From NCBI GenBank assembly GCA_034429975.1, contig DAOUFM010000001.1, positions 1 to 13,432 of the forward strand: a DNA stretch of 13,432 nucleotides. The letters run 5' to 3'. This document shows, piece by piece, positions 1 through 5,606 of the stretch. Origin of the DNA: UBA6170 sp034429975. GTDB taxonomy: Bacteria; Chloroflexota; Anaerolineae; Anaerolineales; Anaerolineaceae. Made by a program: the position numbers and the translations under genes. Below the pieces are notes generated by a model, which saw only the letters and a list, made by a program, of their open reading frames with translations, was not told the origin of the DNA and ran no database searches. How positions within the stretch are numbered: position 1 is the first letter of the stretch; each line of letters begins with the position of its first letter.

Positions 1-878
1 AATACGGTGTCCGGGTTGTAACCTTTCTGGACAGTCTCCCGTAGAAATGTAATAGCAGCTACATTCTCAGGGGTGTTGAGCAACATTTGTCCATCCGGTG
101 TTTCATAGCCGCCGCCAAAGGAAGCTATAACGGAAAAAAGACCGCGCACCGAACCGTTACCCGCAAATTGGGTGGAGCCAAAATATGTCCAGGCATAATG
201 ACCTTCGGCTTTCAAGCGTTCCGCCTCTACCATGAATTGTTCAGGAGTCTTGGGGAAGCCATTCGGGTAGAGTTCCGACCAGACATAAACTACAAAAGGC
301 CGTTCAGCGGTGGGAACACAATAGATACGACCATCCGGACCGGTACAGGTATCGATAGCACCGGGATCCAGATCGGCAAACCAGGGCTGAGCTTTCATCC
401 AATCGGTCAGATCCATCAATACGCCGTTTTGGAGATAAGTTTGTACCTGAAGTCCGCCAATTTCGACGATATCCGGTACATCGCCACCTGCTATTACCGC
501 AGCGGTCAATTCGGCTGCTAATTTATCCCAGGCTTTGGGAATATTATCCCAGTACCATTTGCCTTCAAAGGCTTTATCAAAAGCTGGAATCGTTTCGCGA
601 ATCCATTGGTTGCCTGCGCGCTCATCGCTGGCAGGGTCTTCGTTCTTTTGGTCATATTGGTACCAGGTGGTTAACGGTTTTGCTTCTGCTGGGGCAGCCG
701 GTTGTTCTGTCGCCGGTTTTTGGGCCGCTGGTTGTTGAGTGGCCGGTTCTTGGGCAGCGGGCTGTTGGGCTGCTGGTTGCTGGGTTTCCGGGGGTTGGGC
801 AGGTTTACAACTAGCCAGCGCCATACTTAAGATGATCAACATCATCACAGAAATCAATATTAATTTCTTGTTTTTCAT
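1..878 (-). CDS. Sugar ABC transporter solute-binding lipoprotein (C-terminus cut by window edge)
   Basis: This extracytoplasmic binding lipoprotein would hand a sugar ligand to an ABC importer. It has a Lys-rich N-terminus (MKNKK), a hydrophobic segment and a lipobox LASC with the lipidated Cys at residue 24. A Pro/Ala/Gln linker of about 40 residues follows, then the binding domain (…YQYDQKNEDPASDERAGNQW…). The start ATG lies at 876-878 with AGGAG five to ten nt upstream. The 292 visible codons are open with no frameshift. Comparison with the 484-residue paralogue at 1153-2607 suggests roughly 190 C-terminal residues lie outside the window. By eye about three quarters of aligned positions match that paralogue, including AVIAGGDVPDIVE and DWMKAQPWF. 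The family (extracellular solute-binding protein family 1, CUT1-type importers) is confident; the ligand is unknown. Permease genes, if linked, would lie beyond position 1. Confidence 0.9.
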   Translation of the reverse strand, partial: MKNKKLILISVMMLIILSMALASCKPAQPPETQQPAAQQPAAQEPATQQPAAQKPATEQPAAPAEAKPLTTWYQYDQKNEDPASDERAGNQWIRETIPAFDKAFEGKWYWDNIPKAWDKLAAELTAAVIAGGDVPDIVEIGGLQVQTYLQNGVLMDLTDWMKAQPWFADLDPGAIDTCTGPDGRIYCVPTAERPFVVYVWSELYPNGFPKTPEQFMVEAERLKAEGHYAWTYFGSTQFAGNGSVRGLFSVIASFGGGYETPDGQMLLNTPENVAAITFLRETVQKGYNPDTV

Positions 879-948
879 TTTCGTTCTCCTTTTCTCTCAA
901 ATAGGGTGAATCTCATCGTTTGTGTCCCATTTTAATTTTTTTGGTTAC

Positions 949-958
949 TCACCTCCTT
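949..958 (-). promoter_or_regulatory. Conserved AAGGAGGTGA leader element upstream of the first binding-protein gene
   Basis: The minus strand reads AAGGAGGTGA, a full complement to the 16S rRNA 3' end, 71 nt upstream of the ATG at 878. The gene has its own closer ribosome binding site (AGGAG at about 886-890), so this copy does not set its start. The only ATG shortly after it opens a five-codon frame. The same decamer sits 72 nt ahead of the paralogue's start, so the placement looks conserved. Its function (ribosome standby site, leader control or remnant of duplication) is inference. Confidence 0.5.
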
Positions 959-1091
959 AAATCATGTTAGTGTCTTATTGGAGTGTATTTTACATTTAGT
1001 CTTCCCGGCTGATGTTTTTGTAAGCGGCCTTTTACCCAACCTTGAAATTTCTATAACCGAGGTAACCGGGAAGTTGTTTTTTTAGAGAATT

Positions 1092-1118
1092 AGGTGAGAA
1101 GGGGTTCCCTTCTCACCT
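1092..1118. terminator. Perfect 12-bp stem-loop after the second binding-protein gene
   Basis: Arms AGGTGAGAAGGG (1092-1103) and CCCTTCTCACCT (1107-1118) pair perfectly around a 3-nt loop, 34 nt beyond the stop codon of the minus-strand gene at 1153. The T-run (1118-1122) follows the stem on the plus strand. On the minus strand the stem is preceded by A residues and followed by AATTCTCT, which is not a classical U-tract. It could therefore be a 3'-end stabiliser or processing hairpin between two co-transcribed binding-protein genes, or an intrinsic terminator for plus-strand transcription. Confidence 0.65.
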
Positions 1119-1152
1119 TTTTCGATCAAAAATAATTTGTTTACAATCAGGC

Positions 1153-2607
1153 TTAATTGTTAGCGTTGAACTCGTCCTGAACTTTTTGTAATTCAGTGGC
1201 AATATCCGCGTTTTGATCTTCTTTGATCAATTTGAAAATAACATTCATGATCATTTCAGCACCCACATCCGGCCGGCTCAGGTTACGAATAGCCATCGAG
1301 CATTTACTGGCGCCAATAGCAGCGGCTGCTTCTTTGAAGAATGTGGTCTGTAATTCTGGAGCTGAGGTTGAAGAGATCAATGAGGGGAACCCAGCACCGG
1401 GGCCGATCACGTATTTCACATACAAGTCTTGATTGGTCATTAACCAATTGACAAACTCATAAGCACCTTCAACGTTCTTAGCGCCAACCGGAATACCAAC
1501 ACCCTGAACGTCGATATTACAACCCGGGGTCTTGCCTTCGGGGGCAAACATCGGGCGTAAAACAACCTGACCGGCTTCAATTGCATCGATCATATCCTGC
1601 TCATTGCCCTTGTCGTATTTTGTGCCATCAGGGGCAGTCAAAGGATTGATATAGCGATAGCCAAATAAACCAGTGGGGAAAGCGCCTGCTGAGGCATCTT
1701 TGAAGGAGTCTTCTTCAACAAATCCGCCTGCAAAGACAGTTTCCGGATTGTATCCTTTCTTAACGGTATCGCGAATAAAGCTAATGGCTGCCACATTCTC
1801 AGGAGTATTTAATAACATGGTTCCATCTGGGCCTTCATAGCCACCGCCAAAGGAAGCGATCACAGAATAGAGTCCCCGTTTGGCGCCATCACCAGCAAAC
1901 TGGGTTGAACCAAAATAAGCCCAGGCATAGTGTCCTTCGGTTTTCAAGCGTTCGGCTTCCACCAGGAATTGTTCCGGAGTGGTGGGGAAGCCATTCGGAT
2001 AGCGGTCTGCCCAGACATAAGTCAGGTAAGGTCGTTCCGCAGTTGGGATACAGTAATAGCGGCCATCTGGACCAGTACAGGTATCCAAAGCGCCTGGCTC
2101 TAAATCACCAAACCAGGGCTGTGCTTTCATCCAGTCGGTCACATCCATCAGAGCACCGTTGTTTACGTAGTTGGTAACCTGCGCACCACCCATTTCGACG
2201 ATATCAGGAACGTCGCCACCAGCGATGACAGCGGCAACCAGTTCTGAGGTCATTTTGTCCCAGGCTTTGGGAGTATTGTCCCAATAATATTTACCGTCAA
2301 AAGCAGCGTCGAACAAAGGCATCGTATCGCGCAGCCATTGATTTCCAACGCGCTCGTCACTGGCGGGGTCATCATTATCCTGATCATATTGGAACCAGGT
2401 CCATAATGCCTTTTCTTCCGCCGGAGCTGCTGGTTGTTCTGCAACCGGTTGTTCAGCAGGCTGTTGGGCAGCTGGTTGTTCAGCTGCGGGTTGTTGAGCG
2501 GCCGGAGCTTGCGGAGCTGCAGGGGCAGCCGGCTTACAAGCTGTTAAAAGCAACGAAAAAATTACTAACACTGCAAACGACAAAAATAAATATTTCTTAC
2601 TCTTCAT
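1153..2607 (-). CDS. Sugar ABC transporter solute-binding lipoprotein (full length)
   Basis: This is a complete 484-residue binding lipoprotein of the CUT1/family 1 type. The signal peptide starts MKSKKYLFLSF and ends at lipobox LTAC, with Cys24 as the lipidation site. Residues 25 to about 66 form a low-complexity Pro/Ala/Gln/Glu linker that would hold the binding domain away from the membrane. The mature domain contains AVIAGGDVPDIVE, TDWMKAQPWF, TAERPYLTYVW and YPNGFPTTPEQF, all shared with the neighbouring paralogue. Several Cys in the mature part (DTC…YYC, PGC, SKC) could form extracytoplasmic disulfides. The start at 2605-2607 has AGGAGT at 2614-2619. It is the first gene after the promoter at 3028-3056, with the second binding-protein gene 274 nt further on. 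Ligand unknown. The divergent amino-sugar-like pair at 3142-4938 and the GH31 operon are both candidate partners. Confidence 0.93.
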   Translation of the reverse strand: MKSKKYLFLSFAVLVIFSLLLTACKPAAPAAPQAPAAQQPAAEQPAAQQPAEQPVAEQPAAPAEEKALWTWFQYDQDNDDPASDERVGNQWLRDTMPLFDAAFDGKYYWDNTPKAWDKMTSELVAAVIAGGDVPDIVEMGGAQVTNYVNNGALMDVTDWMKAQPWFGDLEPGALDTCTGPDGRYYCIPTAERPYLTYVWADRYPNGFPTTPEQFLVEAERLKTEGHYAWAYFGSTQFAGDGAKRGLYSVIASFGGGYEGPDGTMLLNTPENVAAISFIRDTVKKGYNPETVFAGGFVEEDSFKDASAGAFPTGLFGYRYINPLTAPDGTKYDKGNEQDMIDAIEAGQVVLRPMFAPEGKTPGCNIDVQGVGIPVGAKNVEGAYEFVNWLMTNQDLYVKYVIGPGAGFPSLISSTSAPELQTTFFKEAAAAIGASKCSMAIRNLSRPDVGAEMIMNVIFKLIKEDQNADIATELQKVQDEFNANN

Positions 2608-2678
2608 TCTTACACTCCTTTTGAATTTTTTAGTTAACTGTTTGTTTCTTAAATTTATTGCCCGATTGACCTATACAT

Positions 2679-2688
2679 TCACCTCCTT
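2679..2688 (-). promoter_or_regulatory. Conserved AAGGAGGTGA leader element upstream of the full-length binding-protein gene
   Basis: The minus strand reads AAGGAGGTGA 72 nt upstream of the ATG at 2607, while the true ribosome binding site is AGGAGT at 2614-2619. An ATG directly after it opens a seven-codon frame (MYRSIGQ, stop). The gap from AGGAGG to that ATG is only three nt, and the paralogue has no equivalent peptide, so a shared leader element is more likely than a leader peptide. Confidence 0.5.
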
Positions 2689-2705
2689 TTGGAATTGTAA
2701 AATGA

Positions 2706-2733
2706 ATTGTTAAGTTTATTTCTACTTAACAAT
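2706..2733. repeat. 10-bp inverted repeat in the binding-protein leader
   Basis: ATTGTTAAGT (2706-2715) and ACTTAACAAT (2724-2733) are perfect inverted arms around an 8-nt loop. The element lies within the untranslated leader between the promoter at 3028-3056 and the start at 2607. It could fold in the mRNA or bind a regulator. No U-tract follows on the minus strand, so a simple terminator is unlikely. Confidence 0.5.
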
Positions 2734-3027
2734 CAGAAATTCTAATGAATTACGAAACTTCCTGAAGAGCCATCGATCTATCAAAATGTTGACAGGTAAA
2801 ATCAGGATTATCTGTTTCAGTTACAGAGGAAGAACTCCCGGGTTTATTTTCTTTTATCAATCTGGGTGTTTTATTTATATGATTATTCCAATTATTTCCT
2901 GGAAGTCCGGCATGTATACGCATTACTCATTACTCCCGCAGGGTTTTTAGAAATTTTAATTTACAAATAAAATAACAATATTAAGGGAACAAGATGTTAG
3001 TGAACAACTTTTTTTAAGAATGAAAAT

Positions 3028-3056
3028 ATAATAGCATGTGGGCATACACTTGTCAA
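3028..3056 (-). promoter_or_regulatory. Sigma70-type extended -10 promoter for the binding-protein genes
   Basis: On the minus strand a perfect -35 TTGACA (3051-3056) is followed by a 17-nt spacer and -10 TATTAT (3028-3033). The spacer ends in TGC, giving an extended -10 TGn. The predicted start site is near 3020, about 410 nt before the ATG at 2607. The 11-bp palindrome ACTTGTCAAGT (3048-3058) overlaps the -35 box. This is the best promoter match in the window. Confidence 0.75.
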
Positions 3057-3141
3057 GTAGAATTACATTAAATTAAAGTATAGCTGAATATTCTTAAGTT
3101 AAATGCTTGTCAGGGCTAAATTGTGCGATAATAAGGATATG

Positions 3142-3996
3142 ATGAAACTAACCCCCCAACAACTCTCTCTTTCTCTTGAAGAAATAATAAAGACAAGCCG
3201 CATCCAAATTCATTGCCTGCCAGACTCAAAAGCAGTTTTTGAACATATGGCCCGCTCAATTGCAGATGAGATAAAAATCAACAATCTTAACGGAATACCT
3301 ACTCGCCTGATTCTACCCGTCGGGCCGGTCGATCAGTACCCCCTTCTGATGGATATCTGCAACCGTGAAATGATCAGTTGGAAAAACGTGTTCACTTTTA
3401 ATATGGATGAATATTGTGACTGGCAAGGACGACCTCTTCCCGCTGAACATCCCCTGCGCTTCGAGACTTACATGCGCACTCAGGTTTTCGCGCAACTGAA
3501 TCCAGACCTGCGCATTCCGGATCATCAGGTTTTCTTTCCGGACCCACTGCATCTGGATGCTATCAGCCAGCAAATTACAACATTAGGAGGGATCGATACC
3601 TGCTACGGCGGCATTGGTTATCACGGGCACATCGCCTTTAATGAACCTCCGAATTCGCTTTACTTTCGTGTGACGATTGAAGAATTCAAGGCATCTCAAA
3701 CGCGGATTGTGCAGCTTAATCCGGACACAATCGTGATGAACAGCACCTGGAATACCGGTGGGAATCCCTATCTTCTGCCGCCGATGGCGGTGACACTGGG
3801 GATGAGTGATATCCTGGCATCCCGCCGCATTCGCCTGTATTGTAATGGCGGTAGTTGGCAGCGAACTGCTCTGAGGGTTGCTCTCCTCTCTCCGGAGGAC
3901 AGCGATTATCCGGTCACCCTTCTGCAGAACCACCCGGATTACACCATCATCGCGGATGAAGACAGCGCTCAACCCATCATCCCCTCGCTTTTTTAG
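3142..3996 (+). CDS. NagB-like glucosamine-6-phosphate deaminase/isomerase family protein
   Basis: This is a sugar-phosphate isomerase/deaminase of the NagB fold, about 284 residues against 266 for E. coli NagB. Two signatures align with NagB: FNMDEY (Asp89, matching catalytic-base Asp72) and GGIGYHGHIAFNEPP at 156-170. His163 and Glu168 match His143 and Glu148, but His161 stands where NagB has Asp141. The 72-residue spacing from Asp89 to His161 fits the family spacing of 69. I chose ATG 3142 because AAGGA (3133-3137) lies four nt before it. ATG 3139 and ATG 3103 are in frame, but 3103 lacks a good ribosome binding site. The deacetylase gene follows after 27 nt, so the two are probably co-transcribed. 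True GlcN-6-P deaminase activity is uncertain because of the substituted active-site residue; a related phosphosugar isomerisation is possible. Confidence 0.85.
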   Translation: MKLTPQQLSLSLEEIIKTSRIQIHCLPDSKAVFEHMARSIADEIKINNLNGIPTRLILPVGPVDQYPLLMDICNREMISWKNVFTFNMDEYCDWQGRPLPAEHPLRFETYMRTQVFAQLNPDLRIPDHQVFFPDPLHLDAISQQITTLGGIDTCYGGIGYHGHIAFNEPPNSLYFRVTIEEFKASQTRIVQLNPDTIVMNSTWNTGGNPYLLPPMAVTLGMSDILASRRIRLYCNGGSWQRTALRVALLSPEDSDYPVTLLQNHPDYTIIADEDSAQPIIPSLF

Positions 3997-4023
3997 CCAA
4001 AAAACCTTATACAAGGAAGAAGC

Positions 4024-4938
4024 ATGCCATCCTCCCCAAACTCTCTGTTGAAAAAACTCGGTTTTTCAGCCAATGACCGGGTTGTCATTCTCCACGCCGA
4101 CGATATCGGCATGTGTCACGCCACCCTAGGAGCGCATGCTGAGTTGGATGCCCTGGGTACCATCTCCAGTGCGGCTGTGATGGTGCCCTGCCCCTGGTTT
4201 CTGGGAACCGTCGAGTACGCCCGTAATCATCCACAATCTGACCTAGGCATCCATCTTACTTTGAATTCCGAATGGTCAACCTACCGTTGGGGGCCGCTAT
4301 CTACCCGGGATCGAAATTCCAGCCTGGTGGATGAGCAGGGCTATTTCTACACCAAACATGAACAACCGCAGTCTATTAGTCAAGTGGAAGACGTCAAGCA
4401 GGAATTGGTTGCTCAGATTCAACACGCGCTGCAGGCAGGGATGCAACCCTCCCATGTTGATACTCACATGCTGACCCTGATCCATCCCCGCTTTTTACGC
4501 ATCTACCTGGAAACAGCCTACCAATTCGGTCTGCCCGCCATGATTGCCCGTTACTCGCATGAAGGCTGGCAGCAGAAAGGTTTTTCCGAACCGGAAGCGC
4601 AGGAATTGGCCGCCATCGTACAGGAATTCGAGGAACAGGGTTACCCCATGCTCGATTCCTACGGAGGTTTGAAGTTGTTACAAGCCACCGAACGCATGCA
4701 GCAAGCCCAGTTAGCTTTGGCTGCCCTACCCGCCGGTATCCACCATTTTTACATCCATCCCAGTCTGAACACCCCTGAAGCCCAGGCCATCTCTCCTGAT
4801 TGGCAAGCCCGCGCCGCCGATTACGAGACCTTCTGCACCCCGGAGATGAAGGCATTCCTGCAGAAAGAGGGATTGCAGTTAATTGGGTATCGTGAGGTGA
4901 TGGCATGTATGCCAGCGGGTAGTGCCATCAGCGAATAA
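4024..4938 (+). CDS. ChbG/YdjC-family carbohydrate deacetylase
   Basis: This cytoplasmic deacetylase of the YdjC/ChbG family (304 residues) would remove N-acetyl groups from amino-sugar oligosaccharides or related glycans. The family metal-site motifs are all present: HADDIGM (His24, Asp26, Asp27), LGIHLTL (His77) and HVDTH (144-148). The late GYREV segment near the C-terminus is also typical. The start at 4024 has AAGGAAGA at 4013-4020. It sits 27 nt after the NagB-like gene. In established chitobiose metabolism ChbG deacetylates before further breakdown, so a deacetylase next to a GlcN-6-P deaminase homologue points to amino-sugar use. The exact substrate is not visible. No hairpin with a U-tract follows the stop; the palindromic repeat array starts about 33 nt downstream. 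Confidence 0.88.
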   Translation: MPSSPNSLLKKLGFSANDRVVILHADDIGMCHATLGAHAELDALGTISSAAVMVPCPWFLGTVEYARNHPQSDLGIHLTLNSEWSTYRWGPLSTRDRNSSLVDEQGYFYTKHEQPQSISQVEDVKQELVAQIQHALQAGMQPSHVDTHMLTLIHPRFLRIYLETAYQFGLPAMIARYSHEGWQQKGFSEPEAQELAAIVQEFEEQGYPMLDSYGGLKLLQATERMQQAQLALAALPAGIHHFYIHPSLNTPEAQAISPDWQARAADYETFCTPEMKAFLQKEGLQLIGYREVMACMPAGSAISE

Positions 4939-5000
4939 ATAACGAATAAGCGAAAATGCCAGGAAAGCAAAAGTGTGCTGCACCTAGGGATTGCTGGTGC

Positions 5001-5032
5001 GGTGTTTATGATCTTTCGGTAGGGTGTTTATG
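5001..5032 (+). repeat. Short tandem repeat GGTGTTTATG
   Basis: GGTGTTTATG occurs at 5001-5010 and 5023-5032, a 22-bp period. Each copy is followed by similar sequence (ATCTTTCGGT and ACCTTCAGGT). It lies between dyad copies 1 and 2. No function is apparent; it may be decayed mobile-element or repeat sequence. Confidence 0.5.
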
Positions 5033-5245
5033 ACCTTCAGGTTACACTTAAGGATAAAAAGAATAGTCCGAATGCAAAGTTAATTGGATGAATCAACCAT
5101 CCAAAAGTGCGCTGCACCTAAATCCAGAAACATGATCTATTAATTACTCACTAACCATGCACACCGATCTTCCTAATTTAAAATTATCCAACAACAATTT
5201 CAAAAAAAATGATCAAACCTGGATGCCTCTAACCAGGTTTCACGC

Positions 5246-5335
5246 CTAAGTGCACCGCACTTCTGGTTGGGCGATTAACCATCTACTCTGGCAAAATCGG
5301 GATTCTAGGTTAATCCCTAAGTGCAGCGCACTAAA
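5246..5335 (+). repeat. 90-bp direct repeat unit, copy 1
   Basis: This unit begins CTAAGTGCACCGCAC and ends CCTAAGTGCAGCGCACTAAA, so it carries a dyad at each end. It matches 5371-5460 without gaps at 73 of 90 positions by my count. The outer dyad-bearing ends are conserved better than the middle, which shares TGGCAAAATC and TTAATCCC. Confidence 0.75.
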
Positions 5336-5370
5336 GTTGTAAATTCAGAACCCCACGTACTACTTCAAGT

Positions 5371-5460
5371 CTAAGTGCAGCGCATTTCTGGTTGAGAGAT
5401 CAACAATCTGAATTGGCAAAATCAGAGGTGTTGATTAATCCCTAAGTGCAGCGCACTAAA
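5371..5460 (+). repeat. 90-bp direct repeat unit, copy 2
   Basis: This is the second copy of the unit at 5246-5335, offset by exactly 125 bp with 35 bp of unrelated sequence between. The last 20 bases (CCTAAGTGCAGCGCACTAAA) are identical in both copies, while the centre has diverged. It ends about 70 bp before the -35 box of the GH31 operon. Confidence 0.75.
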
Positions 5461-5530
5461 TTCGAATGGTTAGAATTAAAATTCGGGTATTCGTGATAAA
5501 TTCGTGGACGGTTCTTCCCCCAATTCCTTA

Positions 5531-5558
5531 TTGACTTTTCAAATCAAATGTTTATAAT
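5531..5558 (+). promoter_or_regulatory. Sigma70-type promoter of the GH31 operon
   Basis: TTGACT (5531-5536) and TATAAT (5553-5558) are separated by 16 nt. The predicted start near 5565 leaves an untranslated leader of about 40 nt before the ATG at 5607. The start site falls inside the GTATAC operator, the expected geometry for repression. It is the only strong promoter found for the six-gene operon, whose later genes overlap or are closely spaced. Confidence 0.8.
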
Positions 5559-5561
5559 ATT

Positions 5562-5585
5562 TTGTATACGGTATACTGTATACAA
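5562..5585. promoter_or_regulatory. Triple GTATAC operator, probable site of the operon's GntR regulator
   Basis: GTATAC occurs three times at a 7-bp period (5564-5569, 5571-5576, 5578-5583). The whole is framed as TTGTATAC … GTATACAA, an inverted repeat. It covers the predicted transcription start just after the TATAAT box. FadR/UxuR-type GntR regulators are known to bind dyads built on a central GTATAC, and such a regulator is encoded second in this operon. The three half-site-like copies allow two overlapping dyads. Assignment to that regulator is inference from position and family. Confidence 0.75.
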
Positions 5586-5606
5586 TTTAATCACCAAGGA
5601 TATCTC

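Larger units (their letters stand above)
2608..3141. other. Divergent intergenic region with long binding-protein leader
   Basis: This AT-rich 534-bp gap separates two divergent transcription units. It holds the minus-strand promoter (3028-3056), a roughly 410-nt untranslated leader with a 10-bp hairpin (2706-2733), and the AAGGAGGTGA element (2679-2688). An 11-bp palindrome ACTTGTCAAGT (3048-3058) overlaps the -35 box and is a possible operator. A tandem GAGTAATG (minus strand, about 2922-2936) is also visible. I found no convincing plus-strand promoter for the NagB-like gene; TTGTCA at 3050-3055 has only poor -10 partners. No open frame looks like a gene. Confidence 0.6.
4972..5460. repeat. 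Array of six short dyad repeats, consensus AGTGCAGCGCACT
   Basis: Six 13-nt copies begin at 4972, 5106, 5249, 5320, 5374 and 5445. Each has near-palindromic AGTGC…GCACT arms around a 3-nt centre. Copies 1 and 2 read AGTG(T/C)GCTGCACC, the opposite orientation to copies 4-6 (AGTGCAGCGCA(C/T)T); copy 3 is AGTGCACCGCACT. Flanks are also shared: CCTAAG on one side and TTCTGGTTG on the other in copies 3 and 5, mirrored by TCAACCATCCAAA before copy 2. Beside copies 2, 3 and 5 a second small inverted repeat occurs with different bases (GGATG/CATCC, GGTT/AACC, GTTGA/TCAAC). This fits a structured REP-like or MITE-derived intergenic element, or an operator array. The rest of 4939-5530 shows no gene. 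Confidence 0.8.

Noticed and set aside
87..738. Plus-strand open frames over the first binding-protein gene
   Set aside because: They lie antisense to a continuous, paralogue-matching minus-strand coding region and resemble no protein family.
2655..2678. Seven-codon leader peptide (MYRSIGQ) after AAGGAGGTGA
   Set aside because: The gap between AGGAGG and the ATG is only three nt, and the paralogous leader at 949-958 has no matching peptide.
2914..2919. A further GTATAC hexamer in the binding-protein leader (and one at 13253-13258) as GntR sites
   Set aside because: Single hexamers are expected by chance in 13 kb and these lack the phased repeats and TTG/CAA frame seen at 5562-5585.
3107..3132. 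Plus-strand promoter TTGTCA…GATAAT directly before the NagB-like gene
   Set aside because: The spacer is only 14 nt and the transcript would be almost leaderless although an AAGGA ribosome binding site is present.
4972..5460. CRISPR array
   Set aside because: Repeats are only about 13-20 nt, differ in orientation, have irregular spacing (134, 143, 71, 54, 71) and similar sequence between copies, with no cas genes.
5562..5606. Upstream TTG start extending the GH31 protein by 15 residues
   Set aside because: The TTG lies in the GTATAC operator, at or before the predicted transcription start, and has no ribosome binding site. ATG 5607 has AAGGA at proper spacing.
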